Shown: piece by piece, positions 43,516 through 52,159 of the stretch
Layout: each line of letters begins with the position of its first letter
Position numbering within the stretch: the first letter of the stretch is position 1
Assembly: GCF_000019725.1 (NCBI RefSeq)
Contig: NC_010505.1
Coordinates: 3,475,001 to 3,539,000 of the forward strand
Direction of reading: 5' to 3'
DNA from: Methylobacterium radiotolerans JCM 2831
GTDB taxonomy: Bacteria; Pseudomonadota; Alphaproteobacteria; Rhizobiales; Beijerinckiaceae
DNA: 64,000 nucleotides
Made by a program: the position numbers and the translations under genes
The notes under the pieces: model-generated
The model's input: only the letters and a program-made list of their open reading frames with translations
Told to the model about the DNA's origin: nothing
Database searches by the model: none

Positions 43516-44508
43516 TCAGGCGTGGGCGATCGCCTTCGTGATCGAGGCGCCGAGCGTGTATTTCGGATCGACCATGTTGCCGAGCCGGACGCGCCCGCAC
43601 TGGGTGAGCAGCATGTAGGCGTCGATCTCGTCGAACCCGAAATCGGCCGCGAGCCAGCGAACCAGCTCCCGGTAGGCGATGCGCGCGGCGTCCTCCATCG
43701 GCCGGGCCGAGCCGATCGTCATGTAGAAGTCGGCGGTCTCGAGCCGCGGCCAGCGGAAGGTCCAGCCCTTGATCAGGTCGATCTGCACCGTCGTGTGGGT
43801 GGGGTGCTCCACCGCGACGCCGCAGAGCTCGCCGTCGCCCTGCGCGGCGTGGCAGTCGCCGAGATAGAGGAGCGCGCCCGCGGTATTCACCGGCAGGTAG
43901 ATCACCGCGCCGACGCCCACGTCCGGCAGGTCCATGTTGCCGCCGTAATAGTCCGGCTGCAGCGACGAGATCGCCTCGATCTCCGGCGAGGTGCCGATCG
44001 TGCCGATGAACGGCTGGTAGGGCAGCGTGATCCGGTCGCTCCAGCGCACGCCGGTCTCGGCTGTGACCTCGAGCTTGCGCACCCGCTCGGGGAGGGACGG
44101 GTTGAGGAGCGCTGTGTCGCCGGTGGCGACGAGGCCGCCGAATTCCGGCATGATCAGCGTCGTGCCGCAGGGCTGCGGGCCGCGCGGCCGGATCGAGCGG
44201 ATCGCCACCGCGAGGCAGTCGCCCTTCTCCGCGCCGTTCACGTAGATCGGCCCGTTCTGCGGGTTGAGGTAGGGAAAGTTCAGAATCTGCGTCGGGCTGT
44301 CGGTCTCGTGGCGGATCTTGCCCTCGAACGCGTCGTGGGTCTCGACCGTGACGACGGCGCCGGGATCGACGGTCAGCACCGGCTCGGCGAAGGGCCCGTA
44401 GACGTAGTGGTAGCGGCCCTGCTCGGCCTCGGTGATCGTGTGCTCCTGGCCGGGCTTGCCGCCCGCGACGCCCTTGCGGGCCATGATGGACTGGTCGAGC
44501 CACTGCAT
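43516..44508 (-). CDS. fmdA: Acetamidase/formamidase
   Basis: Cytoplasmic amidase of 330 residues in the FmdA family, hydrolysing formamide or acetamide to the acid and ammonia. Signatures are VTVETHDAFEGKI, NGPIYVNGAEKGDCLAVAI, IMPEFGGLVATGD, PFIGTIGTSPE, GGNMDLPDVGVGAVIYLPV and YLGDCHAAQGDGELCGVAVE. It is somewhat shorter than the 400-residue formamidase of Methylophilus, close to the acetamidase length. It follows the importer genes in the same operon, which explains how substrate enters the cell. Ammonia is the probable benefit. Confidence 0.93.
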   Translation of the reverse strand: MQWLDQSIMARKGVAGGKPGQEHTITEAEQGRYHYVYGPFAEPVLTVDPGAVVTVETHDAFEGKIRHETDSPTQILNFPYLNPQNGPIYVNGAEKGDCLAVAIRSIRPRGPQPCGTTLIMPEFGGLVATGDTALLNPSLPERVRKLEVTAETGVRWSDRITLPYQPFIGTIGTSPEIEAISSLQPDYYGGNMDLPDVGVGAVIYLPVNTAGALLYLGDCHAAQGDGELCGVAVEHPTHTTVQIDLIKGWTFRWPRLETADFYMTIGSARPMEDAARIAYRELVRWLAADFGFDEIDAYMLLTQCGRVRLGNMVDPKYTLGASITKAIAHA

Positions 44509-44541
44509 GGTCGTCTCTCCCTTGGTTGTCGGACTGTGGTG

Positions 44542-45252
44542 TCAGACGGCGAGGTGGCGCCGCACGAGGTCGCGGTCGTCGAGATCCCGGGCCGTCAGCT
44601 CCGCGACGATCCGGCCCTTGTCCAGGACGTAGCTGCGCTGGGCCATGGCGCGGATCAGGTCGAGGTTCTGCTCCACGAACACGATCGTCACCCCGGTGCG
44701 GCGGTTGAGATCGACCAGGGTGCGGCCGATCTGCTGCACCACCGAGGGCTGGATGCCCTCGGAGGGCTCGTCGAGCAGGATCAGCGCGGGCCCGCCGACG
44801 AGGACGCGGCCGATGGCGAGCTGCTGCTGCTGGCCGCCCGAGAGCGTCCCGGCGCGCTGCCCGCGCCGCTCCCGCAGGATCGGGAACGGCCCGAAGGCGC
44901 GCTCGTAATCCGGCCGCTCGCCCTTCGGCAGCAGGGAGGCGCCGACCGTCAGGTTGTCGGCGACGCTCATGCGCGGGAACACGTCGCGGCCCTGGGGCAC
45001 GTAACCGATGCCGAGGCGGGCGCGGCGGTGGGCGGCGAGCCCCTCCACGGCCGCGCCCCGGAACGCGATGCCGCCCGCGGAGGCGGGCAGCAGCCCGACG
45101 AGGCTGCGCATCAGCGTCGACTTGCCGACGCCGTTGCGGCCGATCACCGCCACGATCTCGCCGGGCTGGACCGCGAGGTCGACGCCCTGCAGCACGGGCT
45201 TACCGCCGTAGCCGGCGCGGAGGCCGGTCGTCGTGAGGAGCGGCTCAGGCAT
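44542..45252 (-). CDS. ABC transporter ATPase, UrtE/LivF type
   Basis: ATP-binding subunit of 236 residues. It has Walker A GRNGVGKSTLMRSLVG, GYVPQGRDVFPRMSVADNL, the signature LSGGQQQQLAIGRVLV, Walker B LILLDEPSEGIQPS and VEQNLDLIRAM, which match urea/short-amide transporters (UrtE). Its start at 45252 overlaps the end of the preceding ATPase gene by eight bases. Confidence 0.93.
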   Translation of the reverse strand: MPEPLLTTTGLRAGYGGKPVLQGVDLAVQPGEIVAVIGRNGVGKSTLMRSLVGLLPASAGGIAFRGAAVEGLAAHRRARLGIGYVPQGRDVFPRMSVADNLTVGASLLPKGERPDYERAFGPFPILRERRGQRAGTLSGGQQQQLAIGRVLVGGPALILLDEPSEGIQPSVVQQIGRTLVDLNRRTGVTIVFVEQNLDLIRAMAQRSYVLDKGRIVAELTARDLDDRDLVRRHLAV

Positions 45253-45991
45253 CGGCGACGCTCCGCAGCGGCGGCGCGTCCGCCTCCCCGAGGTAGATCG
45301 CGGCGACCCGCTCGTCCGCGATGATCGCCTCGGTGGTGCCCTGGGCGAAGATTCGCCCGACATGGAGCACGGTCACCCGCTGGGCGATCTGCCGGACGAA
45401 GGCCATGTCGTGCTCGATGGCCAGCACAGCGACGCCGTCGCGGTTGAGCGCCTGCACCATCTCGCCGGTGGCGAAGGTCTCGTCCGGCGACATCCCGGCT
45501 GTGGGCTCGTCGAGGAGGAGCAGGCGCGGCTTGAGGCTGATCGCCATGCCGATCTCCAGCCACTGCTTCTGCCCGTGGCTGAGGGCGCCGGCCCGGTCGG
45601 AGGCCGCCGCGGTGAGGTTGAGGAAGGCGAGCAGCCGCCGGATCTCCGCCCCGAGCGAGGCGCCCTCCAGGTGGTGCTGCAGGGCGATCTCCAGGTTGTG
45701 TGCGACCGACAGGCTCGGGAAGATGCCCGGCACCTGAAACTTGACGCTCATGCCCCGCCGGATCCGCGCGAAGGGCTTGAGCGCGGTGATGTCCTCGCCG
45801 GCGTAGAGGATCTGTCCCCGCTCCGGCGTGTACTCGCCCAGCAGCAGGCGGAAGAAGGTGCTCTTGCCGGCGCCGTTCGGTCCGATCAGGCACTGGATCT
45901 CCCCCGCCGCGAGGGCGAAGTTCACGTCGTTGGTGACGTGCAGCCCGCCGAAATGCTTGCTGAGGTTGCGGGTCTCGAGGAGCGGCGTCAT
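45245..45991 (-). CDS. ABC transporter ATPase, UrtD/LivG type
   Basis: ATP-binding subunit of 248 residues. LSKHFGGLHVTNDVNFAL, Walker A GPNGAGKSTFFRLLLGE, KFQVPGIFPSLSVAHNLEIA, the signature LSHGQKQWLEIGMAI and Walker B LLLLDEPTAGMSPDET identify the UrtD subgroup: SHGQKQWLEIGM is characteristic of urea transporters. ATGA overlap with the permease gene upstream and an eight-base overlap with the next ATPase show tight coupling. Confidence 0.93.
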   Translation of the reverse strand: MTPLLETRNLSKHFGGLHVTNDVNFALAAGEIQCLIGPNGAGKSTFFRLLLGEYTPERGQILYAGEDITALKPFARIRRGMSVKFQVPGIFPSLSVAHNLEIALQHHLEGASLGAEIRRLLAFLNLTAAASDRAGALSHGQKQWLEIGMAISLKPRLLLLDEPTAGMSPDETFATGEMVQALNRDGVAVLAIEHDMAFVRQIAQRVTVLHVGRIFAQGTTEAIIADERVAAIYLGEADAPPLRSVADA

Positions 45992-47040
45992 CGGCCCGCC
46001 TCCCGGCGACGCAGGCGGCCGAGGCCGCGCAGGGCCGCCACGACGAGGCCGTCGGGCGCCGCCAGCACCACCGCGACGAGGAGCAGGCCCATCACCACGA
46101 GGGCATACTGGCTGCCGTAGATCGTGAGCGCCTGGAAGCCGCCGAGCACCAGGAGCGTGCCGATGAGCGTCGCCGTCAGGTCGCCGCGGCCGCCGACCGC
46201 GACCCAGATCACCGGCAGCGCGGCGGCGGTGAGACCCATGCTGGAGGGCGTGATGTACTGGCCCCAGGCAGTGTAGAGCGTGCCGCTCAGCCCCGCGAGG
46301 CCCGAGCCGATCACGAAGGCGGCGAGCTGGTAGCGCCGCACGTCGTAGCCCAGCATCTCGGCCCGTTCCGGGTTCTCGCGGATCGCCACCAGCACGTTGC
46401 CGAACCGCGCGTTCACCAGGATGCGCAGCGCGAGGTAGACGACGATCAGGAGAGCCAGCAGCCCGTAGTAGAGCGCCACGTCGGGGAACAGCACGAGGTC
46501 GCCGTCGAACCACGGCACGGTGAGTGGCGGCATGCCGCTCATGCCGTTGTAGCCGTTGAGGCGTGCCGCCCCGATCTTCCATTCCGGGCCGGCGGTCTGC
46601 GCCATGAAGCGCTCCAGGGCGAGCGTCACCGACAGGGTGATGATGCCGAGGAAGACCCCGCCGATCCGGCCGAAGAACAGGAAGTAGCCGAGGAGCGCCG
46701 CCATCACGGCCGAGAGCGCCACCGCCAGAACCAGCGCCGCCAGGGTGAAGCCGTAGGCGGCGCCGACGTTCAGCGTGAGCACGCCGTAGGCGTAGCCGGA
46801 GAGGCCGAAGAAGGCGGTCTGGCCGAAGCTGAGCGCGCCGCCGTAGCCCCAGATCAGGCACAGGCCGAGGGCCATGAATACCCAGCAGAAGAAGTAGGCG
46901 GTGTTGCCGACCGTGTAGCCGTCGGCGAACCACGGGTAGGCGACGGCCGCCGCGACCGCGACCGCGAAGACGGTCCAGAAGGCGGGCCCACGTCCCAGGG
47001 TCTGCGGGCCTTCGAGGCGGCGGAGCAGCGTCATCGCCAT
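45988..47040 (-). CDS. ABC permease, UrtC/LivM type
   Basis: Inner-membrane permease of 350 residues with about ten hydrophobic helices. Family signs are ALGLCLIWGYGGALSFGQTAFFGLSGYAYG, GVFLGIITLSVTLALERFM, GRIGG, IRENPERAEMLGYDVRRYQLAAFVIGSGLAGLSGTLYTAWGQYI, and VAVGGRGDLTATLIGTLLVLGGF. The start is ATG 47040, or the second ATG two codons on. It lies four bases after the companion permease. Confidence 0.92.
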   Translation of the reverse strand: MAMTLLRRLEGPQTLGRGPAFWTVFAVAVAAAVAYPWFADGYTVGNTAYFFCWVFMALGLCLIWGYGGALSFGQTAFFGLSGYAYGVLTLNVGAAYGFTLAALVLAVALSAVMAALLGYFLFFGRIGGVFLGIITLSVTLALERFMAQTAGPEWKIGAARLNGYNGMSGMPPLTVPWFDGDLVLFPDVALYYGLLALLIVVYLALRILVNARFGNVLVAIRENPERAEMLGYDVRRYQLAAFVIGSGLAGLSGTLYTAWGQYITPSSMGLTAAALPVIWVAVGGRGDLTATLIGTLLVLGGFQALTIYGSQYALVVMGLLLVAVVLAAPDGLVVAALRGLGRLRRREAGR

Positions 47041-47044
47041 GGCC

Positions 47045-47917
47045 TCACGCCCGCTCGCGCAGGATCAGGCCCGAGATGCCCCGCGGCAGCACCCGGATCA
47101 CCAGGATGACCGCGACGAGGAGCCCGATCTGCCCGAACAGCTGGCCCTGCCAAGTGGTGAGCAGCGCCCGCACCGTGCCGAGCACCAGGGCCGCCGGTGC
47201 CGTCCCGAGGAAGATGTCGGCGCCCCCGACCACCACGGTGACGAACGCCTCCATGATGAAGGTCGTCCCCATGGTCGGCACGATCGTCATGGTCGGCGCG
47301 TAGAGCCCGCCCGCGAGGCCCGCCAGCGCCGCGCCGAGGCCGAAGGTCAGGGCGTAGACCGTCCGGGTGTCGACCCCGAGGGCCTCGGCCATGTGCGGCA
47401 CCTGGATGGTGGCGCGGGCGAGCGTCCCGAAGCGGGTGGCGTTGAAGGCGATGTAGAGCCCGGCCAGCACCGCGACGGCGGCGACCATCAGCACCACGCG
47501 GTAGGTCGAGTAGGAGTAGCCGCCGACCGTGAAGCTGCCGAGCGGCGTGCCGATCCCCGGCATGCTCGAGCCGAGCAGGATCAGCGTGCCCTGCGTCGCC
47601 GCGAGGCTGATGCCCCAGGTTGCCACGATCGTGTCGAGGGGCCGCCCGTAGAGGTGGCGGATGACGAGGCGCTCCATCACCATGCCGACGGCCCCGGCCG
47701 CGAGCGCGCCCGCCAGGATGCCCAGCGGCAGCGGCAGCCCGGCCCGCGTGGTCGCCGCCGTGACGTAGGCGCCGCACATGATCAGCTCGCCGTGCGCGAG
47801 GTTGATCACGCCCATCATGCCGAACACCACCGCGAGGCCGCAGGCGGAGAGGACCAGGAACGAGAACGCGTCGCCGATCTGGTAGAGGAACGTGAAGGCG
47901 TGGGTCAGCAGATCCAT
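47045..47917 (-). CDS. ABC permease, UrtB/LivH type
   Basis: Inner-membrane permease of 290 residues. SACGLAVVFGMMGVINLAHGELIMCGAYVTA, ERLVIRHLYGRPLDTIVATWGIS, the EAA-like PHMAEALGVDTRTVYALTFGLGAALAGLAGGLYAP and VVGGADIFLGTAPAALVLG are typical of urea/amide transporters. It is the first membrane component after the binding protein gene, which is 103 bases upstream across a strong intercistronic hairpin. Confidence 0.92.
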   Translation of the reverse strand: MDLLTHAFTFLYQIGDAFSFLVLSACGLAVVFGMMGVINLAHGELIMCGAYVTAATTRAGLPLPLGILAGALAAGAVGMVMERLVIRHLYGRPLDTIVATWGISLAATQGTLILLGSSMPGIGTPLGSFTVGGYSYSTYRVVLMVAAVAVLAGLYIAFNATRFGTLARATIQVPHMAEALGVDTRTVYALTFGLGAALAGLAGGLYAPTMTIVPTMGTTFIMEAFVTVVVGGADIFLGTAPAALVLGTVRALLTTWQGQLFGQIGLLVAVILVIRVLPRGISGLILRERA

Positions 47918-47944
47918 CCGGAGGCCCGATCGTGATGGCTGTGG

Positions 47945-47964
47945 GCCGGGGCCTCGGCCCCGGC
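47945..47964 (-). terminator. Intercistronic hairpin between the amide-binding protein and permease genes
   Basis: gccggggcc and ggccccggc form a perfect 9-bp inverted repeat with a two-base centre. No T-run follows on the leftward transcript, so it is not a full terminator. It more likely pauses polymerase or protects the 3' end of the binding-protein mRNA, which would let the binding protein be made in excess over the membrane parts, as is usual in ABC importer operons. Confidence 0.5.
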
Positions 47965-48020
47965 AACGTCGCGTCGTCTCCGGCCCGGGGCCGCGGCGCG
48001 CGGATTTCCGTCCCGGCAGG

Positions 48021-49268
48021 TCAGGGCTTCGGCGGGTTGCTCGGCGTGTACTGCGCCATCGGATCCTTCTGCGTCAGGTCGCAGCCGGCCTTCCCGAGCC
48101 AGTAGGGCTGGATGTTGTCCCAGGTCTTCGGGAAGGAGATCGCGTGCTTCTCGTCGACCTTCGCGAGGTAGATCGTGTGCGACGCGTGCTGGCTCTTCGG
48201 GTCGATGCAGACCTTGCCCTCCGGCGCGTCCACGCAGACGTCGCCCGCCGCGATGACCTTGCGCAGGTCAGCCCGCTTGGTCGATCCGTTCGCCCGCTCG
48301 ACCATCTGCTTGTAGAGGTAGACCGCGAGGTAGGAGTTCTCGGCCTCCTGGTTCACGTACGGCTCGTTCGGGAACTTCGCCTTCCACTTGGCGAGGAAGG
48401 CCTTGCTCGACGGGCTGTCGACCTCCTCGATGTAGTTGGTGGTCACGTACATGTTGGCGAGGCTCGGAGGCTGGAAGCGCTTGTGCTCGTAGCCCTGGCC
48501 GATATTGACCGAGGAGCCCATCGGCACCTTCAGGTTCGCGGCCGCCGCCTGCTCGTAGTAGGAGGCCTGCGCGGTGCCGACGAGCAGCGTCATCAGGATG
48601 TCGGGCTTGGCCTTCTGGATGTTCTGGATCGTCTGCGAGAACTGCGACACGCCGAGGGGGATGAACTCCTCCCCGACCATCTCGCCGCCGTTCTCCTTGA
48701 CGATGTTGCGCACCCACTCGGCCGAGATCTGACCGAAATTGTAGTCGGCCGCGATCGTGTAGACCCGCTTGCCGAACTTCTCCATCATCCACGGGATCAG
48801 CGTCGAGAATTGCTGCTCCGGCACCGCGCCCGTGACGACCATGTGGCCGTCGCAGACGCCGCCCTCGTACTGATTGTTGTAGAAGGCGAAGCCGTCCAGC
48901 TGGTCGACGATCGGCCGGTAGGCCTCGCGGGACGCGCTGGAGAAGCCCGCGAAGACGGCGTTGACCTTGTCGCGCTGGAGCACGCGGCGCATGAATTCCT
49001 GGTAGCGCGTGTTGTCGGACTGCGTGTCGTAGATCACGAGCTCCAGCTTGCGCCCAGCGATGCCGCCCGCGGCGTTGATCTCGTCCGCGGCGAGCTGGAT
49101 GCCGTGGACCTTGCCGATGGTGGCGACCGCGAAATCGCCGGACTGATCCTCGAGGACGCCGAGCTTGATCGGGTCCGCGGCGCGGGCCGCGGGGGCGGCC
49201 AGGGAAGCGCCCGCGAGCAGGGCGGCCGCGAGGGCGGGCAGTCGGGATCCGCGGGGCGTTCTCGGCAT
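48021..49268 (-). CDS. Urea/short-chain amide ABC substrate-binding protein (UrtA/FmdD-like)
   Basis: Periplasmic binding protein of 415 residues. The signal peptide ends APAARA-ADPI; the mature part has KLGVLEDQSGDFAVATIGKVHG, AADEINAAGGIAGRKLELVIYDTQSDNTRYQEF, FYNNQYEGGVCDGHMVVTGAVPEQQFSTLI, YTIAADYNFGQISAEWVRNIV and a Cys pair in GDVCVDAPEGKVCIDP. It is close to the binding proteins of urea and formamide/acetamide importers. It is 35 bases after amiR and is related in fold to AmiC, the ligand sensor at the head of the same operon. Confidence 0.92.
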   Translation of the reverse strand: MPRTPRGSRLPALAAALLAGASLAAPAARAADPIKLGVLEDQSGDFAVATIGKVHGIQLAADEINAAGGIAGRKLELVIYDTQSDNTRYQEFMRRVLQRDKVNAVFAGFSSASREAYRPIVDQLDGFAFYNNQYEGGVCDGHMVVTGAVPEQQFSTLIPWMMEKFGKRVYTIAADYNFGQISAEWVRNIVKENGGEMVGEEFIPLGVSQFSQTIQNIQKAKPDILMTLLVGTAQASYYEQAAAANLKVPMGSSVNIGQGYEHKRFQPPSLANMYVTTNYIEEVDSPSSKAFLAKWKAKFPNEPYVNQEAENSYLAVYLYKQMVERANGSTKRADLRKVIAAGDVCVDAPEGKVCIDPKSQHASHTIYLAKVDEKHAISFPKTWDNIQPYWLGKAGCDLTQKDPMAQYTPSNPPKP

Positions 49269-49303
49269 CAGGGCGTCCTCGTCTTCGGGGTGGCGACGGA
49301 AAC

Positions 49304-49945
49304 TCAGGATCGGGCGAGCCGCGGCGCGGCGGCAGGCGCCGTGACCGACGGACGGGCGCGCACCAGCGCCTCGCAGTAGGCTTCGAGGGGCTGACGGGCG
49401 CGCATGGCGTCGCGGCGCAGGGCCTCGTAGGCCGCGTCGTCGTCGAGGCCGTGCTCCTGCATCAGCCGCAGGATCGCCTTGACGACGTGGCGCCGGCCGC
49501 GCCGCCGCTCCTCGTGGCGCGCTATGCGCTCCTCGAGCAGGCGGCGCCGGTTGTGTTCGTTCACCGCGAGGAACAGGGCCGCGTAGACAGAGGCGCCGTG
49601 GATCGGCTTGCGCAGCAGGCCGGTGGCGCCGAGCTGGAGCAGCCCCTTGAGGCGGCTCGGCGCCTCGACGCCCACGAGCCCGACCACCGGGACCGGCGGC
49701 AGGTCCGGGACGGCGCTCGCCGCGAGGCCCGGCAGCGGCAGGTCGCCGTCGACGACGACGATGTGGTGCTCGGGATCGAGGCTCTCGAGATCGAGCCACG
49801 GCGCCTCGCCGGCCGGCACGACCGAGGCCACGGTGAGCCCGAGCTTCATCAGGGTGCTCGCCAGGACGTCCGTGGCGGTGCTCGGCGGCGCGATCAGCAG
49901 GGCCTGCGCGCCGCTGAAGTTCTGAATCAGCCGGGGCGTCGTCAT
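49304..49945 (-). CDS. amiR: AmiR-type ANTAR antiterminator
   Basis: RNA-binding transcription antiterminator of 213 residues. It has an N-terminal pseudo-receiver domain (ALLIAPPSTATDVLASTLMKLG, VVVDGDLPLPGLA, VVGLVGVEAPSRLKGLLQLGATGLLRKPI), a coiled coil (LEERIARHEERRRGR), and a C-terminal three-helix ANTAR domain (VVKAILRLMQEHGLDDDAAYEALRRDAMRARQPLEAYCEAL). In Pseudomonas AmiR is held inactive by AmiC until amide binds. Here the amiC stop and amiR start overlap (ATGA). The leader upstream of amiC holds a factor-independent terminator, its presumed target. Confidence 0.92.
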   Translation of the reverse strand: MTTPRLIQNFSGAQALLIAPPSTATDVLASTLMKLGLTVASVVPAGEAPWLDLESLDPEHHIVVVDGDLPLPGLAASAVPDLPPVPVVGLVGVEAPSRLKGLLQLGATGLLRKPIHGASVYAALFLAVNEHNRRRLLEERIARHEERRRGRRHVVKAILRLMQEHGLDDDAAYEALRRDAMRARQPLEAYCEALVRARPSVTAPAAAPRLARS

Positions 49946-51096
49946 GGCACCGCCCGCAGGCGCGGGCGCCGGCTCACCGGCACGACGCGCGGATCGCTGC
50001 GCACGAGGTAGGGGTCCGGCGCGACCGGCTCCGCGGCCTCCGCTACGATGGTGAAGCGGGCCGCCGCCGTCGAGAGCCCGATCCGGGGCGTCAGGCAGGC
50101 GTGGAGCGTCGTCTCGTCGAGGCACACCGGCCCCTGGGGCGCGTCGAACCCCTCCGCGCAGGCCGCCCGGCGCACCGACGCGGCGTCCTCGGTCCCGGCC
50201 CGCACCAGCGCCCGCGCCAGGAGATGCACCGCGATGTACGAGGCCTCGGCATCCGCCGAGGGGGTCGGCCCGTCGGGGAAGCGCGTCGCGTAGGCCGCCA
50301 GGAAGGCGCGGTTGCGGGACGTGTCGATCGACGTGAAGTAGACGCTGGAGGACAGGTGGCCGTCGACCGCCTCCGGCCCGATCGCCTCCAGTTCCGGCTC
50401 GGCGAGGCTGCAGCTCGCCACCGGTATGGTCCGCGCCTGGTCGATGCCGTGCGCCGCGCAGGCGCTCCGGAAGTCGCGGAAGAACCGGTACGCCGAGATG
50501 CCGATCAGCGTGTTGAACACGAAGTCCGGCCTCGCGGCCAGGATCGCCGCGATCACCTGATCGAAGGCGGTCTCGCCCACCGCCAGGTAGCGCTCGCCCG
50601 CGACCGCGCCGCCGGCGATCGCCAGCGTCTCGCGCAGGATCCGGTTGTTCTCCCACGCCCAGATGTAGTTGGAGCCGACGCAGAAGGCCGTGCGGCCGCC
50701 CCGGGCCAGCAGGTGCCGGACCAGCGGGACGATGTGCTGATTCGGCGCAGCGCCGGTGTAGACCACGTTCGCCGAGGTCTCGAAGCCCTCGTAATGCGAC
50801 GGATACCAGAGCAGGGCGTCCCGCTTCTCGAAGATCGGGATGATCTCCTTGCGGCTCGACGAGGTGTAGCAGCCGACGACGTGGCGGATCCCCCCGCCGA
50901 GGAGCCGCTCGGCCCCGGCGACGTAGCCCGCGAGGGCGCCCTGCGGATCGCAGATCACCGGCTCGAGGACGCAGTCGCCGCGCGTGTTCACCTCCGCGAC
51001 GGCCAGCAATGCGCCGTTCAGCATCGCCCGCCCGACGAGACCGTAAGGTCCGTCCGCGGAGAAGAGGATGCCGACGCGGTGATGGCTGAGGCCCAT
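49942..51096 (-). CDS. amiC: AmiC-like cytoplasmic amide sensor / negative regulator
   Basis: Type I periplasmic-binding-protein fold without a signal peptide, 384 residues from the ATG at 51096. It has HRVGILFSADGPYGLVGRAML, AVAEVNTRGDCVLEPVICDPQG, VVGCYTSSSRKEIIPIFEKRDALLWYPSHYEGFE, FCVGSNYIWAWENNRILRE and SCSLAEPELEAIGPEAVDGHL, matching AmiC, including the YTSSSRK segment around the amide site. The frame is open 18 codons further upstream but that part lies in the leader terminator. It heads the operon and would bind AmiR in the absence of amide. Confidence 0.92.
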   Translation of the reverse strand: MGLSHHRVGILFSADGPYGLVGRAMLNGALLAVAEVNTRGDCVLEPVICDPQGALAGYVAGAERLLGGGIRHVVGCYTSSSRKEIIPIFEKRDALLWYPSHYEGFETSANVVYTGAAPNQHIVPLVRHLLARGGRTAFCVGSNYIWAWENNRILRETLAIAGGAVAGERYLAVGETAFDQVIAAILAARPDFVFNTLIGISAYRFFRDFRSACAAHGIDQARTIPVASCSLAEPELEAIGPEAVDGHLSSSVYFTSIDTSRNRAFLAAYATRFPDGPTPSADAEASYIAVHLLARALVRAGTEDAASVRRAACAEGFDAPQGPVCLDETTLHACLTPRIGLSTAAARFTIVAEAAEPVAPDPYLVRSDPRVVPVSRRPRLRAVP

Positions 51097-51113
51097 GCAG
51101 TCCTTCAGAACGC

Positions 51114-51145
51114 AAAAAGCCCGCCAGTGCGTGAGCACTGCGGGC
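51114..51145 (-). terminator. Leader factor-independent terminator in front of amiC
   Basis: On the leftward transcript a stem of about 11 bp with one bulge (gcccgc-agtgc pairing, loop TCAC) is followed at once by TTTTT. It lies 18 bases before the amiC ATG, downstream of the presumed promoter. That position stops transcription before the operon unless it is relieved, as expected for ANTAR control. Confidence 0.85.
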
Positions 51146-51260
51146 GGCATCGCCGAGAAAGATGGTGACGTATTGGCGCGAAACTGGGCAGCTTTGCCCC
51201 GCGCCTGAAAACTAGGCTCCTCGGTTATGGCCCTTGTGTCAAGTGCCGCGCAGTCTTTTC
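51146..51260 (-). promoter_or_regulatory. amiC leader with candidate ANTAR-recognised hexaloop hairpin and -35 box
   Basis: Reading leftward, a TTGACA-like -35 box lies at 51242-51237; no good -10 box is evident. At 51199-51186 the RNA can form a short stem GGGC/GCCC with the six-base loop AAAGCU. A six-base loop with A at position 1 and G at position 4 is the known hallmark of ANTAR target hairpins, which normally come as a pair. The second hairpin is not clear by eye; a GGC/GCC stem just before the terminator (around 51142-51155) is the best candidate but lacks the A1. Confidence 0.5.
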
Positions 51261-51531
51261 AGAACCGGAGTCTCGATGGTTGCTTCCCGGCTCGCTGGCC
51301 GGCGTCCGCGCGAGCGCCCCTCACCGGCGCCGAGATCCGCGGTGCAGCTGCGGAGGCGAGGCGGAGGCCGGCCGATGCGGGAGCAGGATCGAGGTCGGCA
51401 CCATCGGCGGGCGCGATTATTCCAATCTCAGGAATGATGAACTGCGCAGAACGCGCATTCTGCTCGCCCGGAAGCGACGGCATTCTCCTCATACGGCCCG
51501 GGGCGATCCCGGCCCCCGACGGAGATCCACC

Positions 51532-52149
51532 ATGAAGCTCTACCACCATCCCCTCTCGGGCCACGCGCACCGGGCGCGCCTGTTCCTGTCCCTGGTCGAC
51601 GCCCCGCACGAGCTGATCGAGGTCGACTTGAAGGCGGGCGCGCACAAGACGCCGGCCTTCCTCGCCCTGAACCCGTTCGGTCAGGTGCCGGTGCTCGACG
51701 ACGACGGCGTGATCGTCTCCGATTCCAACGCCATCCTCGTCTACGTGGCGAAGCGGCTCGGCCGGTCCGACTGGCTGCCCGAGGATCCGCGCGGCGCGGC
51801 GGCGGTCCAGCGCTGGCTCTCGGTCGCGGCGGGCGAGCTCGCCTACGGCCCGGCGGCCGCGCGGCTGATCACGGTCTTCGGCGCCAAGTTCTCTCCGGAG
51901 GAGGTGATCGGCCGGGCGCACACGCTCCTGGGACGGATCGAGGCACATCTCGACGGGCGGGACTGGCTCGCGGCCGAGCGGCCGACCATCGCGGACGTGG
52001 CGGTCTACAGCTACCTCGCCCGCGCCCCGGAGGGGAACGTGGACCTGTCGGGCTACCCGCGGGTCGAGGCCTTCCTGCGCCGGGTCGAGGGCCTGCCGGG
52101 CTTCGTCCCCTTCGCCGAGACTCCCGCGGGCCTCACGGCGGCGGCGTGA
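51532..52149 (+). CDS. Glutathione S-transferase
   Basis: A 205-residue GST. The N-terminal thioredoxin-like domain has [20 protein letters not shown] with the catalytic Ser region, [13 protein letters not shown] and [15 protein letters not shown] binding glutathione. The helical C-terminal domain contains [19 protein letters not shown], the conserved N-capping motif. It is divergent from the amide operon, so the 435-base gap 51097-51531 holds both promoters. It may act in detoxification; no specific substrate is implied. Confidence 0.92.
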   Translation: MKLYHHPLSGHAHRARLFLSLVDAPHELIEVDLKAGAHKTPAFLALNPFGQVPVLDDDGVIVSDSNAILVYVAKRLGRSDWLPEDPRGAAAVQRWLSVAAGELAYGPAAARLITVFGAKFSPEEVIGRAHTLLGRIEAHLDGRDWLAAERPTIADVAVYSYLARAPEGNVDLSGYPRVEAFLRRVEGLPGFVPFAETPAGLTAAA

Positions 52150-52159
52150 CCAGAAGAGC

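Noticed and set aside
42682..45324. 880-codon forward ORF opposite SDR, formamidase and ATPase genes
   Set aside because: Antisense shadow made of long runs of Arg, Gly, Asp and Ala without domains.
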